DNA of 64,000 bases from positions 62,001 through 126,000 of the forward strand of contig NZ_BSDY01000004.1 of the NCBI RefSeq assembly GCF_027925155.1. Direction: 5' to 3'. This document shows positions 53,753 to 61,798 of the stretch, piece after piece. Within the stretch, counting starts at the first letter, position 1, and each line of letters opens with the position of its first letter. Both the position numbers and the translations under genes were made by a program. Source of the DNA: Propionigenium maris DSM 9537. Its GTDB lineage: Bacteria; Fusobacteriota; Fusobacteriia; Fusobacteriales; Fusobacteriaceae. The notes below the pieces were generated by a model, which saw only the letters and a program-made list of their open reading frames with translations, ran no database searches and was not told where the DNA came from.

Positions 53753-54634
53753 TTACTTTATTAACTCAAGCTCTACTGGGATGAACTCCTCAGTCTTTTC
53801 TCCATTGATTACCTTTACTGCTGCCTCTACACCCATAGCTCCGATCATCTTAGGCTGCTGTGCTACAGTTGCTCCAAGTCCTCCACTCTTAACAGAAGCT
53901 ACTGCATCATCTGTTGCATCGAATCCAACTACAAGGATCTTCTTTCCGCTGTCCTCTACAGCTTTTAAAGCTCCTAGAGCCATCTCATCGTTGTGAGCAA
54001 ATACTGCATCGATCTCAGACTCTGCCTGAAGAATGTTTTCCATTACAGTAAGTCCCTTAGCTCTGTCGAAGTCTGCTGCCTGCTTAGCTACTACATCTAG
54101 GTTCCCCTTAGCTACGTTGTTGAATCCCTTACCTCTGTCTCTTGCTGCAGTAGTTCCTGGAATTCCTTCTAACTCTACAACCTTAGCTCCCTTTCCAACC
54201 TTCTCAAGGATGAACTTTCCAGCCATCTCTCCACCAGCTACGTTATCTGAAGCTATGTGAGTTACAACCTTTCCTCTGCTTGCTCCTCTGTCTAGAGTGA
54301 TTACAGGAATATTATTTCTGTTTGCCTGCATTACTGCTCTAGCTACTGCATCTGAATCTGTTGGGTTGATTAGGATTACATCTACTCCTTTTACCATAAG
54401 GTCCTCTACATTTGCCAGTTCCTTAGCAGGGTCGTTCTGTGAATCAAGAGCGATAAGCTCAATTCCAAGCTCTGCTGCCTTGTCCTCAGCTCCCTCCTTT
54501 AGGTTTACAAAGAACGGGTTGTTAAGTGTTGATACTACAAGTCCTACCTTCTTTCCGTCGTCCTTCTTTCCAAAGAATGCAAAGGATGTAGTGATAACCA
54601 TAAGTGCCATTAATGATACTAAGATTTTTCTCAT
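53753..54634 (-). CDS. rbsB: D-ribose ABC transporter, substrate-binding protein
   Basis: 293 residues with a signal peptide ([21 protein letters not shown]). Type I periplasmic binding fold: [56 protein letters not shown] and [22 protein letters not shown], close to E. coli RbsB. Binds ribose and delivers it to RbsC. Last gene of the operon. Confidence 0.96.
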   Translation of the reverse strand: MRKILVSLMALMVITTSFAFFGKKDDGKKVGLVVSTLNNPFFVNLKEGAEDKAAELGIELIALDSQNDPAKELANVEDLMVKGVDVILINPTDSDAVARAVMQANRNNIPVITLDRGASRGKVVTHIASDNVAGGEMAGKFILEKVGKGAKVVELEGIPGTTAARDRGKGFNNVAKGNLDVVAKQAADFDRAKGLTVMENILQAESEIDAVFAHNDEMALGALKAVEDSGKKILVVGFDATDDAVASVKSGGLGATVAQQPKMIGAMGVEAAVKVINGEKTEEFIPVELELIK

Positions 54635-54651
54635 TTTTTTCCCCCTTAAGT

Positions 54652-55620
54652 TTATTTTTTAGACTTTCTGTCCATTAACACCGCTACTAATATTACAAGA
54701 GCCTTTATCATCATCTGGTAGTATGAAGATACATTTAGTAGGTTAAGGGCATTTGATAGTACCCCTATAATAAGTGCTCCTGTTATTGTTCCTGTAATTC
54801 TTCCCAGTCCACCAGCTAGGCTTGTTCCTCCCAGTACTACCGCTGCGATGGCATCTAGTTCATAACCAGTTCCCGCTGTTGGCTGAGCTGAGAATAGTCT
54901 TGCTGTTACTATTATTCCTGAAAGTGCTGATAGAACACCACTTATTGCATATACCTTTACCTTTACCTTGTCTACATTTATACCAGATAGTCTCGTAGCT
55001 TCCTCGTTTCCTCCCACAGCATATACATATCTACCAAACTTTGTGTGGTTTAAGATATAGTATGAAACTGCATATACAGCCAGCATTATATAGATTGGTG
55101 TAGGAATTCCTAGGATAGTACCTGCTCCAATTGTATCGAAGAGGTATGTATTCTCCTCAAATCCTATGGAAATAGGCTTTCCGTCGGTAAATACAAGGGT
55201 TGCTCCCCTGAGTAGGGTCATCGTTACAAGGGTAGTAATAAATGCCTGTAACTTTCCAAAACTTATAAACATTCCGCTGGCCATTCCAAATATTGCTCCC
55301 AGTACAAGGGGCACCAGTATAGCTACAAAAGCACTTGTCCCTGCTGCCAGAAGACTGGCTGATATAGCTCCGCATAGAGCCAGGATAGACCCTACTGAAA
55401 GATCTATTCCCCCAGTAAGTATTACAAAGGTCATTCCAGCTGCAATTATTGCATTTATAGATGTTTGTCTCAGTACATTCAGTATGTTGGCAGCGGATAA
55501 AAATCTTGGATTTAAAAATGTTACTATTATTGAAAATATAATAAGCCCTATTAATGGTTTATTGTGAAGTAAATTTATCTTTTTCTTGTTTTCAGCCTTT
55601 ATTGCAGCCGTATTACTCAT
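54652..55620 (-). CDS. rbsC: D-ribose ABC transporter, permease
   Basis: 322 residues, eight to ten membrane helices with [47 protein letters not shown] and [28 protein letters not shown], the RbsC/AraH permease signature. Its start overlaps the rbsA stop by eight bases. Confidence 0.96.
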   Translation of the reverse strand: MSNTAAIKAENKKKINLLHNKPLIGLIIFSIIVTFLNPRFLSAANILNVLRQTSINAIIAAGMTFVILTGGIDLSVGSILALCGAISASLLAAGTSAFVAILVPLVLGAIFGMASGMFISFGKLQAFITTLVTMTLLRGATLVFTDGKPISIGFEENTYLFDTIGAGTILGIPTPIYIMLAVYAVSYYILNHTKFGRYVYAVGGNEEATRLSGINVDKVKVKVYAISGVLSALSGIIVTARLFSAQPTAGTGYELDAIAAVVLGGTSLAGGLGRITGTITGALIIGVLSNALNLLNVSSYYQMMIKALVILVAVLMDRKSKK

Positions 55621-57115
55621 TTGTTTCCTCCTTTATCCCTACAGCACATCTCATAATTTTTTCCTGATCTGCCTCACTTGCAGGGAACTCCCCTGTCACT
55701 TTATTTTCATGCATTACCATTATCCTGTCACTTAATCCCAGCACCTCTGGCATCTCCGATGAGATCATGATGATACTCAGCCCTTCCCTCTTAAGTTCAT
55801 TGATAAGGTCGTAGATCTCCTTCTTTGCTCCTACGTCTACTCCCCTTGTAGGTTCATCCAGGATAAGTATCTTAGGATCCGTCATCAGTGCCTTGGCAAT
55901 GGCCACCTTCTGCTGGTTTCCACCACTGAGGTTCTTTATAATCTGAGCCATTCCCGGAGTCTTTATATTAAACTTCCCGATATAGTCTTGAACCTGAGCC
56001 TCCTCCTGGCTCCCGTTTAACTTCTTCAACGAGTTCTCAAAGAGTCCTAGAGATGAGATGGACATATTTTCCTTTACTGAAAGCCCCAGTACAAGCCCGT
56101 CTCCCTTTCTGTCCTCGGATACATATGCTATTTTGTTGGCAAGGCCCTCCTCTGGAGATTTTATCCTTACCTCCTTGCCTCCTACCCTTATGCTTCCAGA
56201 TGTTGCTCTATATGCTCCGTAGATAGTCTTGGCAAGCTCAGTTCTTCCTGCTCCCATAAGTCCTGCTACTCCCAGGATCTCTCCCTCGTGAAGGGTGAAG
56301 CTTACCCCATCAACATGCTCTCCGATAAGATCCTTTACCTCTAGGCTTACCTCTCCAGGCTCCACTACTACTCTGGGGAACTGGTCCTCAAGCTTTCTAC
56401 CTACCATGTTTTCAATGATGTGGTCCTCATCTATATTCTTTACCTCATTCTCACAGATAAACTTTCCGTCTCTCATTATGGTTACATCGTCGCAGACCTC
56501 AAAGATCTCCTTCAGTCTGTGGGAGATATATGCAATACTCTTCTCCTCAGCCTTTAACTCCCTTATTACCCTGAAAAGGCTCTCTGCCTCTTCATCTGTA
56601 AGGGCATCTGTAGGCTCGTCCATCACTATTATCTTAGCATTCTGGGAAAGAGCCTTTGCTATCTCTATCATCTGCTGCTCTCCCACACTTAGGTTTCCAA
56701 CAAGCTCCCTTGCTGAGTGACCAACTCTCAGTTTAGCAAGGATCTCATCTGCCTCAGCATACATACCCTTCCAGTCTATCCTTCCAAACCTTGTTCTCTC
56801 TCTTCCAAGGAATATATTTTCCGCTATGGTCATGTGAGGTATAAGGTTTAGCTCCTGGTGGATTATAGCTATTCCCGCTTCCTGAGATTCCTTAGGACCT
56901 GTAAACTCAACCCTTTCACCGTAGAGGGTCATCTCTCCCTCATCTCTCTTATATATACCTGTCATGACCTTCATCATAGTAGACTTCCCTGCTCCATTTT
57001 CTCCCAATAGAGCCATTACCCTACCCTTATACAGGTTGAGCTGTGCTCCGTCTAGAGCCCTTACTCCCGGAAATTCCTTTACTATTCCTGTAAGTCCTAG
57101 TACCTTTTCCTTCAC
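55613..57115 (-). CDS. rbsA: D-ribose ABC transporter, ATPase
   Basis: 500 residues from the GTG behind GGAGGTAGA (a longer frame to 57145 would overlap rbsD). Two ABC modules: Walker [17 protein letters not shown], signature [15 protein letters not shown], Walker [12 protein letters not shown]; the second with [34 protein letters not shown] and a degenerate Walker A, as usual for sugar ATPases of this group. Powers ribose import. Confidence 0.96.
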   Translation of the reverse strand: MKEKVLGLTGIVKEFPGVRALDGAQLNLYKGRVMALLGENGAGKSTMMKVMTGIYKRDEGEMTLYGERVEFTGPKESQEAGIAIIHQELNLIPHMTIAENIFLGRERTRFGRIDWKGMYAEADEILAKLRVGHSARELVGNLSVGEQQMIEIAKALSQNAKIIVMDEPTDALTDEEAESLFRVIRELKAEEKSIAYISHRLKEIFEVCDDVTIMRDGKFICENEVKNIDEDHIIENMVGRKLEDQFPRVVVEPGEVSLEVKDLIGEHVDGVSFTLHEGEILGVAGLMGAGRTELAKTIYGAYRATSGSIRVGGKEVRIKSPEEGLANKIAYVSEDRKGDGLVLGLSVKENMSISSLGLFENSLKKLNGSQEEAQVQDYIGKFNIKTPGMAQIIKNLSGGNQQKVAIAKALMTDPKILILDEPTRGVDVGAKKEIYDLINELKREGLSIIMISSEMPEVLGLSDRIMVMHENKVTGEFPASEADQEKIMRCAVGIKEETNE

Positions 57116-57131
57116 TACATCTACCTCCAGA

Positions 57132-57539
57132 CTAAAATACAACACCTGATTTTAAAATTATATTTGCATAGGGAGTACACTCTCCCGTTCTTACCACTGC
57201 CTTGGATTCCCTTGTTATAGCTTTGAATCCTTCGTGAGATACACTTTTCACCACTACCTTACTGCATCTCTCCTCCAATACCTTCATAAGCTCGGTATAG
57301 AGTTCAGGGCTTACCTCTTTCATCTCCTCAGCTACTACCACTTCCTCTACCTGCATCTCTGAAAGAACTACGTCCAGAGTTCCCATAAATGTAGGTACAT
57401 TTTTCTCCACAGCCAGGTCTATCCTCTTAGGTCCGTTTGGAATAGGAAGTCCTGCATCCCCAATACATATATGGTCTGTATGTCCCAGTTTTGCAATCTC
57501 ATATGAAAGTTCACTGTTTAATAATCTACCCTTTTTCAT
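57132..57539 (-). CDS. rbsD: D-ribose pyranase
   Basis: 135 residues: [43 protein letters not shown] with the catalytic His near residue 20, and [19 protein letters not shown] at the end. Converts beta-pyranose to furanose for ribokinase. Coupled to rbsK by TAATG. Confidence 0.96.
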   Translation of the reverse strand: MKKGRLLNSELSYEIAKLGHTDHICIGDAGLPIPNGPKRIDLAVEKNVPTFMGTLDVVLSEMQVEEVVVAEEMKEVSPELYTELMKVLEERCSKVVVKSVSHEGFKAITRESKAVVRTGECTPYANIILKSGVVF

Positions 57540-58456
57540 TATCTCCTACCTCCAAAATTTTCTACTTCCTCTAGCCTTGGAAGTGATGTCTGAGCTCCCC
57601 TTCTTGTTACAGTTATGGCTCCTACTCTCGCTGCAAACTCCATAGCTTCCTCGAAGTTCTTTCCATTAGCCAGAGCTGTGGCAAGGCCTCCTATGAATGA
57701 GTCTCCTGCTGCTGTTGTGTCCACAGCATCTACTTTGTAAGCGTTTACTTTTTTTGTTTCATTTCCATCTATATAGATGGCTCCCTTGGAACCAAGTGTT
57801 ACTACAAGCTTCTCAACACCCTTGTTCATAAGGACTTTAGCTGCCTTCAACACATCTTCCTCATCCCTTACATCCATTCCAGAGAGAAGCTCAAGCTCCG
57901 TCTCGTTGGGAATAAGGTAGTCCACATTGGCTATCATCTCATCTGAAAGCTCCTTTGCAGGTGCCGGGTTAAGTATTGTAGTTTTTCCTAGGTCTTTAGC
58001 CAGCTTAAGTGAAGCTTCCACAACATTTAGAGGCGTTTCCAGCTGATGCACCACTATATCGCTCTCCTCATACATCTTCCTATGTCTTTCAAGATCCGCT
58101 TCATCTATCTCAAAGTTAGCTCCAGGTACTACGATAATAGAGTTGTGAGCGCTGTCATCCACTACGATGCTTGCAATTCCAGTGGATACTCCCTCTACTT
58201 CTTCTATGCCATCTGTTTTAAGGCCGTCTCTTCTCATCCCTTCTATTAGAACCTCTCCAAAGGAATCTTTTCCAACTCTTCCGATCATAGAAACATCTGC
58301 TCCCAGTCTTGCCATGGCTACAGCCTGGTTTGCTCCCTTACCTCCGGGAATCTGTGAAAATGTCTTCCCCAGTACCGTCTCACCTATCTTTGGAGTCTTT
58401 GATGTGTAGGTTACCAGATCCATATTTATACTTCCAACTACTAATATCTTCTTCAT
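57539..58456 (-). CDS. rbsK: Ribokinase
   Basis: 305 residues of the PfkB family: VVGSINMDLVTYTSKTPKIGETVLG, IPGGKGANQAVAMARLGADVSMIGRVGKD and the catalytic DAVDTTAAGDSFIGGLA (Asp base). The usual DTTGAGD reads DTTAAGD here, a conservative change known in ribokinases. Phosphorylates ribose to ribose-5-phosphate. Confidence 0.96.
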   Translation of the reverse strand: MKKILVVGSINMDLVTYTSKTPKIGETVLGKTFSQIPGGKGANQAVAMARLGADVSMIGRVGKDSFGEVLIEGMRRDGLKTDGIEEVEGVSTGIASIVVDDSAHNSIIVVPGANFEIDEADLERHRKMYEESDIVVHQLETPLNVVEASLKLAKDLGKTTILNPAPAKELSDEMIANVDYLIPNETELELLSGMDVRDEEDVLKAAKVLMNKGVEKLVVTLGSKGAIYIDGNETKKVNAYKVDAVDTTAAGDSFIGGLATALANGKNFEEAMEFAARVGAITVTRRGAQTSLPRLEEVENFGGRR

Positions 58457-58468
58457 GCTTCCTCCTGT

Positions 58469-59497
58469 TTATCTCCCGTAAAATTTCTCAGAACCTTTTT
58501 TCTCTATCTTCGGAGAGAGGATTATCCTCTTTACCTCATCCCCCTCTGTAAACTCTTCCTTCTTCTCTATCCTCTCAAGAAGTATCTCAGCTGCCTTTAC
58601 CCCCAGGGTCTTAACCTCTGTGGATACCGTAGTCAGCTTTATCCCGAATACCTCTAAAAGCTCCACCTTATCAAAGGATGCTATGGCTATATCCTCTGGG
58701 GTTTTATATCCTGCCTCACCCATGGCCTTTATAAACCCAAGGGTCATCTGGTTATTGCATATGAAGATCCCAGTAGGTCTCTCCTTCTTGGCAAGTATCT
58801 CCCTTCCCAGAAGGTAACCGGAGTTCATCTGGAAATCCCCCTCATATATATTTTCTTCCCTTACCTCTATATTGTTGTCCCTCAGGGCACTCTTATATCC
58901 CCTAAGTCTGTCCCTACCTGGCTTTGAGGTAAGGGGACCAGTTATTATTCCTATATTTTTATGGTGGGATTCAATGAGGCTTGAAACTCCCTCATATGCT
59001 CCTCCTATATTGTCCATGAATACTCCGTCCAGTACCGAGTACTTTATATCTCTATCCACAAGTACTGTGGGAACACCCCTCTTCTTTAGCTTATTTAACT
59101 GCTGACCTCCCCCCTCGTAGGAATCACCAGTTACAGATATAATTATTCCCTGTACCCTCTGCTCCAGAGCCATCTTCACAGCCTTTTCCTGTTTCTCCAG
59201 AGATTCATTGGTACTGAATAGTATTACTCCCAAGCCCTTCTTATCCGCTTCCTGGGTTATTCCCTCTACAATCTCTGAGAAGAATGGGTTGGATATATCA
59301 GGTACAATTGCAGCTATTATATTTGTCTCCTTTTTAGAGAGGTTTCTACCCACTGCACTGGGGGTATACTCATACTCCTTTATTATCTTAAGGACCCTCT
59401 CCCTTGTTTCCTTCCTCACGCTCTTCTCATCGTTGATGACTCTAGAAACAGTTGCTATGGATACTCCTGCCTTTTTGGCTATATCTGTCATCTTCAT
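58469..59497 (-). CDS. rbsR: LacI-family repressor of the ribose operon
   Basis: 342 residues: N-terminal LacI HTH (MTDIAKKAGVSIATVSRVINDEKSVRKETRERVLKII) and a periplasmic-binding-like core (IIAAIVPDISNPFFSEIVEGITQEA, FICNNQMTLGFIKAMGEAG). First gene of rbsRKDACB; a LacI-type operator lies directly upstream, so autoregulation is expected. Confidence 0.94.
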   Translation of the reverse strand: MKMTDIAKKAGVSIATVSRVINDEKSVRKETRERVLKIIKEYEYTPSAVGRNLSKKETNIIAAIVPDISNPFFSEIVEGITQEADKKGLGVILFSTNESLEKQEKAVKMALEQRVQGIIISVTGDSYEGGGQQLNKLKKRGVPTVLVDRDIKYSVLDGVFMDNIGGAYEGVSSLIESHHKNIGIITGPLTSKPGRDRLRGYKSALRDNNIEVREENIYEGDFQMNSGYLLGREILAKKERPTGIFICNNQMTLGFIKAMGEAGYKTPEDIAIASFDKVELLEVFGIKLTTVSTEVKTLGVKAAEILLERIEKKEEFTEGDEVKRIILSPKIEKKGSEKFYGR

Positions 59498-59514
59498 CTT
59501 TTCACCCTCTATTT

Positions 59515-59526
59515 GAAAACGTTTAC
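59515..59526 (-). promoter_or_regulatory. LacI/RbsR-type operator
   Basis: GAAAACGTTTAC, with centre AACGTT, fits the RbsR/LacI-family operator pattern TGTAAACGTTTTC and lies just before rbsR, downstream of the predicted start. Confidence 0.75.
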
Positions 59527-59543
59527 ATTTATTTTATAATATA

Positions 59544-59573
59544 TTTTTACACTAATTTTTATGTAGTTGTCAA
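59544..59573 (-). promoter_or_regulatory. Promoter candidate of the rbs operon
   Basis: On the minus strand TTGACA (59568-59573) and TAAAAA (59544-59549) with 18-base spacing. The -35 is perfect, the -10 weak. The rest of 59574-59860 is AT-rich with only a small palindrome AGTGTACACT near 59597. Confidence 0.55.
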
Positions 59574-59867
59574 GTTTTTGTATAAAAAATACCATTAGTG
59601 TACACTCGAAGTTGGTGCTTTTTGTTTTTAAGCTTATTTTTTATCTTTCTCTCCATATAGAGGGGACTTTTTTTCTATCCCCTAAAAAATCTAACTCTCT
59701 CTAAATTAATTATTTTTTTCTCATAATTACCACTGTTATTTTTCATCCTCAATAAAAATTTTAATATTTTTATTTTTTTTAATTCAAGGAGAAGCTCTGA
59801 AAAGAATTTTCCATCTAATGTTAAATAAGTAACAAATATCTATTATTATTATCTCAAGATATTCCTT

Positions 59868-59895
59868 TTGAATTTCCCGTAGTTTCAGATATAAT
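59868..59895 (+). promoter_or_regulatory. Promoter of the HAD phosphatase gene
   Basis: TTGAAT (59868-59873) and TATAAT (59890-59895) with 16-base spacing. Confidence 0.65.
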
Positions 59896-59977
59896 AGTGT
59901 GATAGGATTTATAAAAAGGTAGAAATCTTTAGAGGGTTATACCCTTAAAGAAACTTACCCTTAGCAGGAGGACACCT

Positions 59978-60775
59978 ATGAATGAACAGGTTAAAGTTGT
60001 AGCACTTGATTTAGACGGAACTCTCCTTAACTCAAATAACGAGATCTCCGATTTCAATAAAGATATATTGTGGAGACTCAAGGAGAGGGGAGTCCATATA
60101 ATTCTTTGCACTGGAAGACCCTATAACGCCATGAAAAAGTTCAGGGATGAACTTTCCCTAGATGACCATGTAATCTGCTTCAATGGAGCTAATATAGTGG
60201 ATAAGGATGAAAAGTTAGTCCTGGATACCTCCCTTGATACTGAAACGAGTCTGGAGCTGGTTAAGGTAGGAAGGGGAAGAAACACTTACTTCCACGGATT
60301 TATGGAGGATAAGTGGCTGGTTCCATATACCAACGAGATCAGTGAAAAGTATAAGGCAAGAACCGGTCTTACAGAAACTGTAGGAGCCCTGGAAGAGGTA
60401 GAGGGACTGAGGTTCACGAAAATGATGTATATAGGGGAAAACGCCCTTCTCAGGGAGATCTATGAGGAACTGGAAGAAAAACTGGGAGAGAGGGTCTATA
60501 AAGCCTTTTCCAACCCCAACTTCCTGGAGGTCTTAAGCGGAAGCTCCTCCAAGGCAAAGGCTCTGGACTTCTTTTTAAAGAAGAAGGGACTTACCCCTGA
60601 TAACCTCCTGGTAATGGGGGATAGCTACAACGACTTGGAGATGCTTAAGTTTGCCAAGTATGGGGTTGTTATGGAGAATACTCCAGAGGAACTAAAGGAG
60701 CAGTTTGATCTCATCGCTCCTGGGAATGATGAGGATGGTGTAGGAAGATATCTCAAGGATTTCTTTGAACTATAG
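59978..60775 (+). CDS. Cof-type HAD-superfamily phosphatase
   Basis: 265 residues. HAD motif I VVALDLDGTLLNS (nucleophile Asp), motif II IILCTGRP, a C2-type cap (about 85-190), motif III lysine in SSKAKALDFF and motif IV VMGDSYNDLEMLKFA. Members dephosphorylate sugar phosphates and cofactors; the substrate is not predictable. AGGAGGA ribosome site. Confidence 0.9.
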   Translation: MNEQVKVVALDLDGTLLNSNNEISDFNKDILWRLKERGVHIILCTGRPYNAMKKFRDELSLDDHVICFNGANIVDKDEKLVLDTSLDTETSLELVKVGRGRNTYFHGFMEDKWLVPYTNEISEKYKARTGLTETVGALEEVEGLRFTKMMYIGENALLREIYEELEEKLGERVYKAFSNPNFLEVLSGSSSKAKALDFFLKKKGLTPDNLLVMGDSYNDLEMLKFAKYGVVMENTPEELKEQFDLIAPGNDEDGVGRYLKDFFEL

Positions 60776-60777
60776 AT

Positions 60778-60809
60778 AAAAGGGGGTCCCACCAGGGACA
60801 CCCTTTTTT
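60778..60809. terminator. Bidirectional terminator between the HAD and PhzF genes
   Basis: AAAAGGGGGTCCC pairs with GGGACACCCTTTT with one mismatch, A run before and T run after. Confidence 0.85.
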
Positions 60810-60815
60810 AATTGA

Positions 60816-61655
60816 TTAAACCTCTATAGTAAACTTCCTTGTAAGAGCTGCTTCTCCCCCTACCATGGGGCTTTTCCCATCCATCCTTACATCTACCCTG
60901 GAAGGATTCCCCATATAGTCCCCCTGCTCAAATCTCATTTTTTTATCCTCTACAACCCCATACTTCCCAAGATAGCATGCCAGGGCTCCATTGGAGGTTC
61001 CCGTTGCCGATTCCTCATCTATCTCATAGAGGGGGGCAAAGTTTCTCGTAAAGGCAGTGTTCCCCTCTATACTCTCAAGGGTGAAGAGGTGATACCCCAC
61101 CACACCATACTCCCTGCTTATCTCCTCTATCCTCTTAAAGTCAGGTTCTATGTTCCTCATAACCTCCAGGCTTCCTATGGGAACCAGTATATCCTTCAGT
61201 CCCGTGGAAACTATCTCAGGGGACAGATCCCCCAGATCCTCTACAGATATATTTAAGCTTTCAGCTATCTTCTTTCTATCTACCTCACCGTAGAAGGCTG
61301 GCTCATTCTGCTCCATAAAGATGGCCTCCCTGCCTACCTCTACCTCCAGCCTTCCCGCTCTGGTTTCTATGGTATAGCTCCCCTCCTCTAATCCCTCTAC
61401 CTCCTTTAGGACATGTATTCCTCCTATGGTCGCATGACCGCAGAGGTCCACCTCACTGCTGGGAGTGAAGTACTCCAGATGAAACTCCCTCTCACCTGTC
61501 TCCTCTATAAACACAGTCTCTGAATACCCCAGCCTCTTGGCTATCCCCTGCTTCAGATTATTGTCTACTCTCTCAAGAACAACCCCTGCAAGGTTGCCTC
61601 CCGCATCCCCCCTAGAAAAAGCTCTTACCTCATATACATCTACACTTTTTTTCAT
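60816..61655 (-). CDS. PhzF-family epimerase/isomerase-like protein
   Basis: 279 residues: VYEVRAFSRGDAGGNLAGVVLE, RLGYSETVFIEE with the catalytic Glu, FTPSSEVDLCGHATIGGIHVL (Asp/His region) and SATGTSNGALACYL. PhzF-like proteins have a diaminopimelate-epimerase fold; most have unknown substrates. AAGGGGGGAAAGG ribosome site; single gene. Confidence 0.9.
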   Translation of the reverse strand: MKKSVDVYEVRAFSRGDAGGNLAGVVLERVDNNLKQGIAKRLGYSETVFIEETGEREFHLEYFTPSSEVDLCGHATIGGIHVLKEVEGLEEGSYTIETRAGRLEVEVGREAIFMEQNEPAFYGEVDRKKIAESLNISVEDLGDLSPEIVSTGLKDILVPIGSLEVMRNIEPDFKRIEEISREYGVVGYHLFTLESIEGNTAFTRNFAPLYEIDEESATGTSNGALACYLGKYGVVEDKKMRFEQGDYMGNPSRVDVRMDGKSPMVGGEAALTRKFTIEV

Positions 61656-61798
61656 TCCTTTCCCCCCTTAAATATCCTTACCTCCAATTATATCCCCATC
61701 TCCTCCTGAGAAAAAATTTTTATCCCTCCCTCTAAAAGGATGTTGGAGGCAAGGTGGTAAAGTATAGATGATGATTTTTATAAACAAAGGAGGCCGCT